64,000 nt of DNA, from NCBI GenBank assembly GCA_020796225.1, contig CM036753.1, positions 1,922,001 to 1,986,000 of the forward strand. The letters run 5' to 3'. This DNA is from Arion vulgaris. Its lineage: Eukaryota; Mollusca; Gastropoda; Stylommatophora; Arionidae. This document shows positions 11,480-22,350 of the stretch, piece by piece. The notes under the pieces were generated by a model. The model did no database searches, was not told the DNA's origin, and saw only the letters and a list, made by a program, of their open reading frames with translations. Every line of letters starts with the position of its first letter. Positions within the stretch are counted from its first letter, which is position 1. The position numbers and the translations under genes were made by a program.

Positions 11480-11620
11480 GTACATGAGGCTGAAATTTGG
11501 ATGTGCTTGTCCTACAGATGGTAGGGGTCTAGCAATTGGGGGCGCAATGTATTCACATTCTCTGAGCTAATCCCACAGAATGGTTAACTTGGTTGTTGAG
11601 AATAAACGCAAAGAAGAAAA
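11480..11620 (+). mobile_element. SINE S1, 3' half
   Basis: Match to the S1 3' half: GCTGAAATTTGGATGTGC, an AATGGTTAACTTGG block, and the AAACGCAAAGAAGAA end. 5'-truncated; the decayed duplicate is at about 7610-7690. Confidence 0.6.
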
Positions 11621-11743
11621 AGAATGCGTAATGTTAAAATCATTATTGCAAACTATTGATCTGCTATATAATTTCTCTGGAAGGGAGAAAGAAAGCAAAT
11701 GTGTAGGGATAGTTTTTATTTTTCAGAACAGGCTAATGAATAA

Positions 11744-12085
11744 TCATAATATATCTTCTTCTTCTTTTGTCATCACACTGTTACCAGGTTGTTGCTCAGT
11801 GTTGTGCTTTTCTGTTTTTGTCTTGTGCTTTTCTAGTGGTCTGGGTGACAAGCTATTTTTGCTTTTTGACAGGATTCTGCTATGCCATCTAACCATCTTT
11901 TCATGGTCTTCCTCTCGACTCACCTGATGTTCTGTTGTAGAAGACTCTATACTGTGGAGTTTGGATGCATTCTTATAAAGTGGCCAAACCACTTCATTCT
12001 TTATTTCTTTATGTAAATCGAGCAAGGTTCTGTCCCAACTTTCTTTCTTATGCTGATATTGGTTAACTTTTTGTAGGCATCGCAT
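11744..12085 (-). pseudogene. Unidentified repeated reading frame
   Basis: A 113-codon minus-strand frame with strings such as KESWDRTLLDLHKEIKNEV and HQVSREEDHEKMVRWHS. I do not recognise the family. A decayed copy lies at 7765-8060, explained by the segmental duplication. It sits just downstream of a LINE C-terminal fragment, so it may be LINE-associated or an independent repeat. No ATG context or splice sites argue for a host gene. Confidence 0.4.
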
Positions 12086-12139
12086 TTCACATGTAGTTAT
12101 TTTTGCTGTTTCTCATGTAGTTTATCATATTATATATCA

Positions 12140-12470
12140 TCATCATCATCATCAGGTGCCGTGCCGGCTGGCGTAGGCCATCATGGATCTTCACAAATCT
12201 CTGTCGTTGGTGTTTGCTATCAACTCAGATGTTGGCGCTCTACCATGTCCCTAAAGTCAGGCTATCCAAAATTTTCTCTCTGTCTTCCTCTGTCTCGTCT
12301 ACCCTCAATTTTACTGGTTGTCACATGTTCTAAACTTCCCCTCTTCATCACATGTCCAAAAATGATGACTGCCTCTTTCTTATATTGATGATAAGCTTTC
12401 TGTGTGTCTTGATCTCATTCAACACCTCAACATTAGTCATTTTAGCAGTATTATATATACGAGGTTAAAA
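12140..12470 (-). pseudogene. LINE C-terminal fragment (LEHVTT family)
   Basis: On the minus strand, allowing frameshifts, it reads INIRKRQSSF, GSLEHVTTSKIE, GRQREKILDSL and DRDLWRSMMAYASRHGT, then an (ATG)n tail. This is the C-terminus of RTE-like LINEs and belongs to the same family as 25835-26550. 5'-truncated and broken. Confidence 0.75.
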
Positions 12471-12536
12471 ATGCATAATTTTCTAATGAACTAGAGATTC
12501 TCAATGCAATGCAACTGATTGTAGAAAGAAACATAC

Positions 12537-12641
12537 CTGTCATCTGACATAATTGCTACAAGAGGTTGCTGGTCTGTAGATGTGCTTGTCAAATTGAAAT
12601 CTTTGTGTGTCACTCTACTGTTACTATTTGGTACTGTAAGT
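12537..12641 (-). CDS. FAM219: FAM219-family protein, penultimate coding exon
   Basis: A 105 nt exon bounded by acceptor CAG (AG at 12642-12643) and donor GTATGT (12536 downward). It encodes LTVPNSNSRVTHKDF, then NLTSTSTDQQPLVAIMSDD. This corresponds to the vertebrate FAM219 stretch with VVPNKGYSSL and PLVALDTDSDD. One base completes the Arg codon begun in exon 18314-18392 and two bases begin the Ser codon completed in exon 5567-5756, so both junctions keep frame. The 3' end of a LINE G insertion lies only about 35 nt upstream of the acceptor. A decayed duplicate exon is at 8500-8590. Confidence 0.88.
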
Positions 12642-12659
12642 CTGAAAGTCAGGACAAGA

Positions 12660-15000
12660 ATAAACATTAAACTCCATAATAATAATTCCTCTCGTACCGT
12701 TATCGTTACATAGGGCCTGCAAGTAATTTCTCCATACCGCTCTATCCTGGGCAACTCGCTCAATCTCCTCCATGGAACTGAGACCGATATTTCCTGCCTC
12801 TCTCAGCAAAGTTCGCTTCAGGGTCTCCTTAGGTCGACCTCTCTTTCTTGAACCCCTTGCATCCCACTTCAATGCCTGCTTTGATATTCTTTGATCATTT
12901 CTCCTCAAGGTGTGCCCAACATATCTCCATCTTCTCTCTCTTATAACAGTTGTCACTAGTGGTTGACCAGACATGTCTCTGATTTCATCACTTCTCCTGA
13001 ATTCGTTCCATTTTATATTCATTATTTTTAGCAGACATCTATTTTCAAATGCATTCAACTTGCTTTCTATATCTTTAGTCATTTTCCAACTCTCGCTGGC
13101 ATATGTTAGGATTGATACAACATTTGAATTGAAATTCGTAATTTAGTTTTAATACTATATAACTTGCAGTTCCATATTTTATTTAGACTTTTAAAAGCTG
13201 ATGTTGCTTTGCCAATTCGTATCATAATTTCTTTTTAACATTTCCTGTGCAATCAAAATTGCTACCCAAATAGGTGAACTACTCTGTTATTTTTATCATT
13301 TTAGATTCCAGTGTGATATCTGCATTACTTGCCATAGTGTCTTCATTATATTTGTTTTTCATAGCTTATCTGCAGTCCAACTTTTGATGCTATAGATGAC
13401 AAGTTGTCTGTTTTCTTTGCATATCTTGGTTGTTTCTACTTAACAAGGCAATATCATCTGCAAAATCCAAATCTTCTAGTTGACTATTTTCTACCCAATC
13501 AATGCCAGTTTCGCCCTGCAACATTTTCGCATCACCCAGTCAATGGCCACTCCAAACAATAGCGGAGATAGAATACAGCCTTGCTTTACTCCGGTTTCAA
13601 TCATAAACCAGTCGCTGTGTCCACCATCAGTGCGAACTGCACACTGTGAACCATCATAGAGGCTCTTTATAATGTTTATTATTTTGTCTGGTATTCCATA
13701 GCATCTCAGAATATTCCACAGAGAGATTATGTGTAGACTATCAAAGGCTTTTTTAAAATCGATGAAATTTAGTATGAGTGGTTGTTGCTTCTCAATATGT
13801 TCCTCCAAAATTAGTCGTAGGGTAATTATTTGGTCTAAGTAGCTTCTCCCAGGTCTAAAACCAGCTTGTTCTTCTCTCAGGGTTGTGTCCACTGCTCCTT
13901 TGATTCTATTAAGAATGATTTTGCAGAAAGTCTTGGTCATTACTGATAATAGGGTGATCCCTCTCCAGTTGTTGCAATCTTTGAGATCACCTTTTTGGGG
14001 ATCTTAACAATTATTCCCTTCTTCCATTGATCTGGGACAGTTTCTTCTTCCCATACTTTATTAAATAGTTCTTGCACCTGGCTAATAGTTGTATCATCAG
14101 CCGCTTTGAGCATTTCTGCAGTAATGTTGTCATCACCCGCTGCCTTATTGTTTATCAAGGAATTGATTGCCTCCTTGACCTCAGCTACACTTATCATTTC
14201 TTCGTTAATTGGTAGGAGCTGTTTCTTGCCTCTTCGTCAAACTTGAGTAGTACTGGTGGATCAGGTCTATTTAATATTTCTTCAAAATGTTCTGCCCATC
14301 TTTTCTTCTGCTCGGTATCTGATGTTAGAACTTTACCATCTTTGCTCTTGATTGGGCCACCCTTTGAAACAAATGTTCCAGTAAGTTGTTTTAGTGTGTT
14401 TATAGCATTTTACTGTTTCCAGTCTTAGCTGCCTTTTCCCCTTCTTGAGCCAGTCGATTGACATATGCTCTTTTATCTCTTCTAGCTGCTCTTTTCACTT
14501 CCTTGTCTTTTAGTCTATATTCCTCTTTAGCTTGGATTTCATCTGTTGCATCCTTAGTATTAAATATTGATAGTTTCATCTTTCTCCTTTCTTGAATACA
14601 TTTCCAGGTGTCATCGCTTATCCAGGGTTTTCTGTCTTTCGTCTTTAATCCTGCGCTACTATTTGCTGCCCCCAATAGTGTGTCCTTTATCTTAGTCCAT
14701 TTGTCTTCAATGTTCTGTTCATTTTCACCATTGAGTAACTCGAACCTATTCTTAAGTTCGAGCTGATATTCCTCTTTTACCTCATTATTTTGTAGTCTTT
14801 GACTGTCTATTCGCAGTTGTTCTTTTTAGTATGGTGAATTTTCAATTTCAGTTTCAATTTACCTATGCATAAATTATGATCACTTCCTACATCTGCCCCT
14901 CTGTATGCACGGACATCCAGCAATGATGTTCTAAATTGTGTATTTATGCACATATGGTCAATCTGATTCCTGGTCACTCCATTTAAACTCCATACAACGT
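12660..15000 (-). pseudogene. LINE G, best-preserved copy (RTE-like non-LTR retrotransposon)
   Basis: Domains in minus-strand order: end of the AP endonuclease (SDHN near 14870), linker (14400-14675), RT from 14197 (KAAGDDNITAEML, EEQAGFRPGRSYLDQ, FIDFKKAFDS, GVKQGCILSP near 13585, and FADDIAL near 13455), and the C-terminal region at 12660-13100 with RRWRYVGHTLRR. It ends in a (TTA)n tail. Frameshifts separate the pieces and the upstream endonuclease is missing, so it is inactive. Likely RTE or a related clade; the exact clade is not resolved. Inserted in a FAM219 intron. Confidence 0.85.
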
Positions 15001-15199
15001 GCTAATTCAACTGATTAACTTCTAAAATGGATGATCAAATTAACTATCAGTAGGCACAAGACCAGAGATATTTCAAGACATTGCTAGGAATTGTAATAAA
15101 GCTGCAAGGAGACTGACTGTTCTAAAAATTAATAGTAGATTCTACAAAAATAAAGATTTAATCAGCATCATGTGCCCAACATATGCCAACTAGAGTTAG

Positions 15200-15304
15200 A
15201 AAATGACTGTACATATAGAAGATTGAATACATTTGAAAATAGATGTCTCGAAAAATAATGAATATAAAATGGGATGAATTCAGGAAAGTGATGAATTCAG
15301 AGAA
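15200..15304 (+). pseudogene. LINE G C-terminal fragment that seeds the 75 bp array
   Basis: Plus-strand codons for LNTFENRCL and NIKWDEFRK of LINE G run directly into the array at 15305. This is the opposite orientation to the LINE G copy at 12660-15000. Confidence 0.75.
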
Positions 15305-16562
15305 ATGTCTGGTCAACCCCTAGTAACAACTGTTATAAGAAGGAGAAGATGGAGATATGTTGGTCACACCTTGAGAAGAAATGTCTGGTCAACCCCTAGT
15401 AACAACTGTTATAAGAAGGAGAAGATGGAGATATGTTGCATACCTTAGAGAAATGTCTGGTCACCTAGTAACAACTGTTATAAGAAGGAGAAGGAGATAT
15501 GTTGGTCACACTTGAGAAAAATGTCTGGTCACCTAGTAACAACTGTTATAAGAAGGAGAAGATGGAATATGTTGGGCATACCTTGAGAAGAAATGTCTGG
15601 TCAACCCTAGTAACAACTGTTATAAGAAGGAGAAGATGGAGATATGTTGGTCAATATGTTGGTCACACCTTGAGAAGAAATGTCTGGTCAACCCTAGTAA
15701 CAACTGTTATAAGAAGGAGAAGATGGAGATATGTTGGGCATACCTTGAGAAGAAATGTCTGGTCAACCCCTAGTAACAACTGTTATAAGAAGGAGAAGAT
15801 GGAGATATGTTGGGCATACCTTGAGAAGAAATGTCTGGTCAACCCTTAGTAACAACTGTTATAAGAAGGAGAGATGGAGATATGTTGGGCATACCTTGAG
15901 AAGAAATGTCTGGTCAACCCTTAGTAACAACTGTTATAAGAAGGAGAAGATGGAGATATGTTGGTGCATACCTTGAGAAGAAATGTCTGGTCAACCCTAG
16001 TAACAACTGTTATAAGAAGGAGAAGATGGAGATATGTTGGGCATACCTTGGGAAGAAATGTCTGGTCAACCACTAGTAACAACTGTTATAAGAAGGAGAA
16101 GATGGAGATATGTTGGGCATACCTTGAGAAGAAATGTCTGGTCAACCCTAGTAACAACTGTTATAAGAAGGAGAAGATGGAGATATGTTGGGCATACCTT
16201 GAGAAGAAATGTCTGGTCAACCCTAGTAACAACTGTTATAAGAAGGAGAAGATGGAGATATGTTGGGCATAACTTGAGAAGAAATGTCTGGTCAACCACT
16301 AGTAACAACTGTTATAAGAAGGAAAGATGGAGATATGTGGGCATACTTGGAAGAAATGTCTGGTCAACCACTAGTAACAACTGTTATAAGAAGAGAAGAT
16401 GGAGATATGTTGGACACATCTTGAGAAGAAATGTCTGGTCAACCACTAGTAACAACTGTTATAAGAAGGAAGATGGATATATGTGGGCATACCTTGTGAA
16501 GAAATGTCTGGTCAACCACTAGTAACAACTGTTATAAGAAGGAAGATGGAGATATGTTGGGC
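15305..16562 (+). repeat. LINE-derived minisatellite, ~75 bp unit x 17
   Basis: Seventeen tandem units of about 75 bp (70-90 bp with indels), each starting ATGTCTGGTCAACC. Every unit encodes a variant of SGQPLVTTVIRRRRWRYVGH, which is a contiguous segment of the LINE G C-terminus (single copy at 12880-12975, antisense). The repeat junction joins AGAAATG after the LEKK/LRR codons to the ATG of MSGQP, where LINE G has similar bases. Frames shift between units, so no continuous protein results. Confidence 0.95.
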
Positions 16563-18075
16563 ATAACTCAACTCAACTTGAACGATCTCAACTTGAACAT
16601 TTCAACTGCCAAGGATTCATGTATGATCTCAACTTGAACATTTCAACTGCCAAGGATTCTTGTACATGCTCAACTTGAACATTTCAACTGCCAAGGATTC
16701 TTGTACATGTTCAACTTGAACATTTCAACTGCCAAGGATTCTTGTACGATCTCAACTTGAACATTTCAACTGCCAAGGATTCTTGTACATGCCCAACTTG
16801 AACATTTCAACTGCCAAGGATTCTTGTACATGCTCAACTTGAACATTTCAACAGTCAAGTATTCTTGTACGATCTCAACTTGAACATTTCAACTGCCAAG
16901 GATTCTTGTACATGCTCAACTTGAACATTTCAACTGCCAAGTATTCTTGTACGATCTCAACTTGAACATTTCAACTGCCAAGGATTCTTGTACATGTTCA
17001 ACTTGAACATTTCAACTGCCAAGGATTCTTGTACATGTTCAACTTGAACATTTCAACTGCCAAGGATTCTTGTACGATCTCAACTTGAACATTTCAACTG
17101 CCAAGGATTCATGTATGATCTCAACTTGAACATTTCAACTGCCAAGGATTCTTGTACATGCTCAACTTGAACATTTCAACTGCCAAGGATTCTTGTACAT
17201 GTTCAACTTGAACATTTCAACTGCCAAGGATTCTTGTACGATCTCAACTTGAACATTTCAACTGCCAAGGATTCTTGTACATGCCCAACTTGAACATTTC
17301 AACTGCCAAGGATTCTTGTACATGCTCAACTTGAACATTTCAACAGTCAAGTATTCTTGTACGATCTCAACTTGAACATTTCAACTGCCAAGGATTCTTG
17401 TACATGCTCAACTTGAACATTTCAACTGCCAAGGATTCTTGTACATGCTCAACTTGAACATTTCAACTGCCAAGTATTCTTGTACATGATCAACTTGAAC
17501 ATTTCAACTGCCAAGGATTCTTGTACATGCCCAACTTGAACATTTCAACTGCCAAGTATTCTTGTACATGTTCAACTTGAACATTTCAACTGCCAAGTAT
17601 TCTTGTACGATCTCAACTTGAACATTTCAACTGCCAAGTATTCTTGTACATGATCAACTTGAACATTTCAACTGCCAAGGATTCTTGTACATGTTCAACT
17701 TGAACATTTCAACAGTCAAGGATTCTTGTACATGATCAACTTGAACATTTCAACTGCCAAGGATTCTTGTACATGCTCAACTTGAACATTTCAACTGCCA
17801 AGGATTCTTGTACATGCTCAACTTGAACATTTCAACTGCCAAGGATTCTTGTACATGATCAACTTGAACATTTCAACTGCCAAGGATTCTTGTACATGCT
17901 CAACTTGAACATTTCAACTGCCAAGTATTCTTGTACATGATCAACTTGAACATTTCAACTGCCAAGGATTCTTGTACATGCTCAACTTGAACATTTCAAC
18001 TGCCAAGGATTCTTGTACATGCTCAACTTGAACATTTCAACAGCCAAGGATTCTTGTACATGCTCAACTTGAACA
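16563..18075. repeat. Minisatellite, ~41 bp unit x ~37, SINE S5-derived
   Basis: About 37 units (39-41 bp) containing CTTGAACATTTCAACTGCC. Common variants differ at CATGCTC, CATGTTC, CATGATC or CGATCTC. The final unit runs directly into SINE S5 at 18075. The unit resembles the S5 3' region seen at 19360-19405 (TTGCCAAGG...TTGAACAT), so the array probably arose from this SINE. Confidence 0.93.
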
Positions 18076-18245
18076 AGGGACCCCTGTCTTATCGCCCATC
18101 TCCGTTAGGACTAGGAACACGATCTCACCTTCATTGAAATCAGGGTTCTATGGAAAAATATCCTGATCGCTTCGTGTGGGAAAAGAACCGAGTACCTTTG
18201 GAATGAAAAGTGAGCACCGTGCCTCTACACCACAAATATCCCCCA
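18076..18245 (-). mobile_element. SINE S5 (tRNA-headed)
   Basis: Minus-strand copy: box A-like TGGTGTAGAGG near 18230, box B-like GGTTCTTTTCCC, then the family body (antisense GGACTAGGAACACGATCTCA). Compare the copy with TSD at 32568-32755. Confidence 0.75.
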
Positions 18246-18313
18246 GATTTCTTATAGGCTATAATGATATACAGCAGCCATTACTGGACCAGGATAAATA
18301 TAGAAAATACTAC

Positions 18314-18392
18314 CTTGCCCGAGGCACAAAACTGTTCCTTTTTGGTTGCTGCTCAACTGTTGTTGATCGTCTTGCCATATCTCTCTGTCGTT
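18314..18392 (-). CDS. FAM219: FAM219-family protein, internal coding exon
   Basis: A 79 nt exon: acceptor TTTATTTAG (AG at 18393-18394), donor GTAGTA starting at 18313. It encodes RQRDMARRSTTVEQQPKRNS and FVPRA. This matches the vertebrate FAM219 segment KQRELARKG...QQPKKN. Two leading bases complete a Glu codon left by exon 22434-22512 and two trailing bases start an Arg codon completed in exon 12537-12641. It sits between SINE S5 and SINE S1 in a repeat-rich intron landscape. Confidence 0.87.
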
Positions 18393-18473
18393 CTAAATAA
18401 AAGAAAATTAATTTGAAAATGAAGACTATTAACGGCTTACATAAAAATACAAAAGCATCATTTAGTTTTGACA

Positions 18474-18755
18474 TGTACTAAATATATCTCTTCTTTTTCC
18501 AACTCTCCATATTGACCACTTGTTAACCACTCTGTGTGATTTGTATGTGATATGAGCCTAAGAGCGATTGTACGTTGTGTTAGTTACTCGTCTACAAGTA
18601 GGCCAGCACATTCGATTAGTGCTATGCTTTTTATTTACTAGGGTAGCTTCCCTAGTTCCTATATCAGTCGCATCTTACATCATGCTTTGTAGGTTGCAGT
18701 AGTACTATTCTTTGCTTCCCTTGCGGGCCCGGCACTACATGGGTGTACTAAATAT
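18474..18755 (-). mobile_element. SINE S1 with 12 bp TSD
   Basis: Minus-strand S1 copy (18486-18743) flanked by perfect 12 bp repeats TGTACTAAATAT at 18474-18485 and 18744-18755. The body contains the antisense form of the GCAAAGAATAGTACTACTG block. Confidence 0.85.
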
Positions 18756-18959
18756 CTATTTATATAGCATTAGAAATAACAATTTAACCACTGTCCTATC
18801 ATATCATATTTTATAGAGTGTCAAACAAACCACACAGAGAGAGATATCTAGATATCAAACATTGACAGGCAATGTTTGATTGATTGATTGGACCATCATC
18901 ATTGCATTTTGGACTCAGTTACCATATGTGCTCCGGTCACTTTCTTACACTGGAAGATC

Positions 18960-19185
18960 TCAGTAGCAGTGCACGAACTCAGTAGCAGTGAACGAACTCA
19001 GTAGCGGTGCACAAACTCAGTAGCGGTGCACGAACTCAGTAGCGGTGCACGAACTCAGTAGCGGTGCACGAACTCAGTAGCGGTGCACAAACTCAGTAGC
19101 AGTACACAAACTCAGTAGCAGTGCACGAACTCAGTAGCGGTGCACGAACTCAGTAGCGGTGCACAAACTCAGTAGCACCGCGAGG
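18960..19185. repeat. Minisatellite, 19 bp unit x ~12
   Basis: About twelve 19 bp units, ACTCAGTAGCGGTGCACGA, with CAG/CGG and CAA/CGA variants. The first unit overlaps GATCTCAG of SINE S5, whose unexpanded copy reads GATCTCAGCTGCGGT here. Confidence 0.93.
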
Positions 19186-19259
19186 GTTTCGATGTAATTT
19201 AGAAGAAGGGACAAATATTTTGTAGGGATTTTATTTTTAACTTTTTTTTTAATGGGTTT

Positions 19260-19342
19260 TGTCATGGCGGTGGCTTTCCATGTCATGGCGGTGGCTTTCC
19301 ATGTCATGGCGGTGGCTTTCCATGTCATGGCGGTGGCTTTCC
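19260..19342. repeat. Tandem repeat, 21 bp unit x 4
   Basis: Four exact copies of a 21 bp unit starting GTCATGGCGGTGGCTTTCC. Perfect identity suggests a recent expansion. It translates as a repeating peptide in both strands, which is incidental. Confidence 0.93.
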
Positions 19343-19606
19343 AGCCTGTTTTTCTTGATTTTGAATTGCCAAGGGTCTTTTTGCGTGTGCAAATTGAACA
19401 TGGGACCTATGTTTAATCGTCCATCTTTGATAGGACTAGGAACTCAATTTCACCTACACTGAGATCAGGGATCTCTGAAAAAATATCCAGATAGCCCCAT
19501 GAGGGAGCAAACCTGGTACCTTTGGCACGAGAGCAGTACCTAACTTCTACTAAGTCACAGAGACATCAGGTCATGTGTTCAGTTCCAGTTTTGGATATAA
19601 TACTTT

Positions 19607-19877
19607 ATCTAGCTCACACACCCATGTAGTGTCGGGGCCCTCAAGGGAAGCAAAGAATAGTACCACTGCCACCTACAAAGCATGTCGTAAGATGAGACTG
19701 ATGTAGGGGCCTAGGAAGCTACCTAGTAAATAAAAGCTTTGCATAAATCGGATGTGATGGCCTACTTGTAGGTGCATAACTTGTGCAACGTACAATCGCT
19801 CTTAGGCTCATATCACATACAAATCACACAGAGTGGTTAACAAGTGGTCGATATGGAGCGTTCGAATATCTAGCTCA
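19607..19877 (+). mobile_element. SINE S1 with 10 bp TSD
   Basis: S1 copy at 19617-19867 bounded by ATCTAGCTCA at 19607-19616 and 19868-19877. Body includes AGCAAAGAATAGTACCACTG and the conserved CATATCACATACAAATCAC block. Confidence 0.85.
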
Positions 19878-19929
19878 TTAAGAATACTGATATTAGTGAA
19901 TGCAAGTTTATTTACTTACTTATGCCTCC

Positions 19930-20764
19930 TAAGCTTTGGGGAAACCTGACGAACCTGAAGCTGACTGCCCAGTTTGTGGTCCACAGTAAACTAAGCCCAT
20001 GACCAGAGATCGCTGAAGACCTATACCTCTCCGCTTCTTGTGGAGCATAAGGTCTCAACAGATGTCCTCCCTGTTCCTGTCTCTGGCCATTTTCTTTATG
20101 GCTTCCAAGGATAATTCAATTACTTAGAAGACTGTCTCCAGGTCTGCTTAGTGTACCCCCTTTCAGTTTCCCTTCAAGTTCTACACAAGTGCTTTTCTAG
20201 TGACACTGAACTATGACTTTTGCAGGATATGCAGACTCACCTACATTTTCTCCTCATGACATGGGTCATCACGGGTTCCTGTCCTGTAATTATTCACAGG
20301 TCTGTGTTTGCTACTCTGTTATACAATCTCAGTCGGACTATTCGCTGAAGCCATTTGATGATAAAGGCCTGAATCTTATTTGTAATTAACTTGGTAACTC
20401 GTCATGTTTTCGAGCCATACAATAAGACAGATTTCACATTTGAGCTGAATATCTGGAGCTTTGTTATAGTGGAGATGGCAGTAGATTTCCACACTGTATG
20501 CAGGAGAGCAAAGGCTTGTCGAACTTTCCTAATCCTAATGTTAATGTCCTCACTTGTAGCTCCTAATTGGCTGATCTTGCTGTCACGGTAGACAAACTCC
20601 CCAACATTTTCTATAGTCCTTCTTTCAATAAATATAGAGTCTTCCTGTATGTTGTTGCACAATACTTTTGTCTTCTCTTTGTTGATTTTAAGTCTGTTCC
20701 GCTGCAATGTTTCTGTAAGAGTATCTACTCTTTCCAGCATGTCTTGTAGTCTGTGTGAGAGCAA
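19930..20764 (-). pseudogene. RTE-like LINE fragment (RT thumb to C-terminus)
   Basis: The 120-codon frame at 20402-20764 reads LQRNRLKINKEKTKVLCNN, then FVYRDSKISQLGATSEDIN, then SNVKSVLLYGSKT, the post-RT region of RTE-like LINEs. Further minus-strand codons (KMARDRN near 20100) continue to about 19930 with stops and frameshifts. 5'-truncated; a different LINE family from LINE G. Confidence 0.8.
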
Positions 20765-21058
20765 GACAAGATCCTACAAGCAATTTCTTCATACCACCCC
20801 ATATTTCTCATCTCTCAGTAAAGTTTATTTCAAAGTCTCCATAGGGTGTCCTTTCTTTCTTGAATCATTTGCTTTCCACTTCAATATCTGCTTTGTGATT
20901 CTTTGACCATTTCTTTCCAGAGTGTGCCCAACTTATTTCCCTTTTCTATTTCTTTTAACAGTTATTATAGTGGTTGCCCAGACATTGATTTCATCACTTC
21001 TCCTAAATTCATCCAATTTTATGTTCATTATTTTTTTGCAAACATTGATTTTTAAATG
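20765..21058 (-). pseudogene. LINE G C-terminal fragment
   Basis: Diverged minus-strand copy of the LINE G 3' region (compare 12700-13050), broken abruptly at 21058 where an I-like LINE fragment begins in the opposite orientation. Confidence 0.75.
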
Positions 21059-22350
21059 AAGTACTCGCTAAAATACCCAAACAAGTCGACTTATACCTAG
21101 ACAACAAACCACTACCAAAGGAGGACAACCCCACCTATCATGGAATAAAATTCGACAAAAGACTTACATGGGGTCCCCACATAAAAGAAATACAAAGGAA
21201 AGCCACACTAAGATTAAGACTCATGAAAAAACTAGCAGGAACCCCCTGTGGCGCAGATTGCAAACACTATACGCCAAATACACACAGGGTATATACGTCC
21301 AAAACTGGAGTATGGCACAGGAGTCTACACAACCGCAGCATAAACAAATCTACACAAGCTAGACAAAATACAGAACACAGGCCTCAGAATCATCACCGGA
21401 GGTCTGAGAAGTACACAAATCAAAGATCTGGAGGCAACTGCTGGCCTTGAAAGCCTGGGACAACACAGGGAACAAAAAATACACTATCAGAAAAGTTCAA
21501 GCGCTCAGAAAATAACCCCATGCATAAAACAATCAACAAATGAACAAAAAACCTCATAAAAAGACACAGCTTCCATCACTTGTCAAATTCACTCTCTGCA
21601 AAAAACATTGACATCCTCTCAAAAGACCCAGCAACCTGGGAAATGATAGCACCATTCAACAATACAGACCTACAGCCCAACTTCACAGTGATAACAACAA
21701 TTCCAGATGTAGACAAAAAGGGTGAAGAAACAGGTCCTATCTTGAGAGAAAAGACACTAGAACACATTGACACCTCATACCCCCATCCCGAGTGGACCCA
21801 TATATACACAGACGGATCATCAGAAACGACAGCGAGGAAAGGAGGGGCCGGAACCATCATCATACTCCAAGACGGCACTACACTAACAAATTCAAGTGCC
21901 ACTGGAGAACTATCAACAAATTTTAGAGCCGAACAACAGGCAATTGTGGATGCCTCAAAAATACTGCAGCAAAGAGACAACCAAAACAACAAACTTGTCT
22001 TCCTTTGCAACTGCTTGTCAGTCCTGCAGACCACACAAAGGGAACTACAAGATAATATGGAAAGAGAGCTGACACTACAGCTAAACAAGCTCTCAGAACA
22101 CAACAAAACTGCACAGTGTGCATGCCAGACAGAAACACAGACTTCAGAACACATCCTGAAGTCATGTCTATCATATATACACCAACGAAAAGAAACATGG
22201 CCTCATGAACAAAGCTTACAGCGCAAGCTATGGGGAACTCTCGAAGAACTTCAACTGACATGCAGCTTCATAGAGGCAACCCATCTCATGGTTTAGGCGA
22301 GCATATGAAACCGAACGCAAAGAAGAAATGAAGTGCTGGTATGCATCACA
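21059..22350 (+). pseudogene. I-like LINE fragment with RNase H reading frame
   Basis: Begins in the RT C-terminal region (LDNKPLPKEDNPTYHGIKFD, then RLTWGPHI) and contains an uninterrupted 238-codon frame (21580-22296). That frame carries an RNase H domain: WTHIYTDGSSE with the first catalytic Asp, then STNFRAEQQAI with the Glu. The domain is cut short: after LNKLSEHNK it jumps to the C-terminal CQTETQTSEHIL..C motif, so the last part of RNase H is deleted. It ends GAACGCAAAGAAGAAATGAAG, like the other I-like LINEs. Inactive, despite the open frame. Confidence 0.85.

Larger units (their letters stand above)
18870..19606 (-). mobile_element. SINE S5 copy expanded by two internal arrays
   Basis: An S5 copy on the minus strand whose 3' region (18870-18960, antisense GAAGATCTCAG) and body (19380-19570, antisense CACCTACACTGAGATCAGG) are separated by a 19 bp array (18960-19185) and a 21 bp array (19260-19342). 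In the S5 copy at 29795-30062 the corresponding region has no arrays. Confidence 0.7.

Noticed and set aside
6945..18075. Common origin of the two 41 bp arrays (6945/10738 and 16563)
   Set aside because: They share only GATCA and CTTGAACAT and a period; the second is better explained by SINE S5, so the likeness looks coincidental.
21580..22296. Intact 238-codon frame as a domesticated RNase H gene
   Set aside because: The domain lacks its last part and is flanked by broken LINE codons in the same orientation. An open frame alone is not enough without expression evidence.
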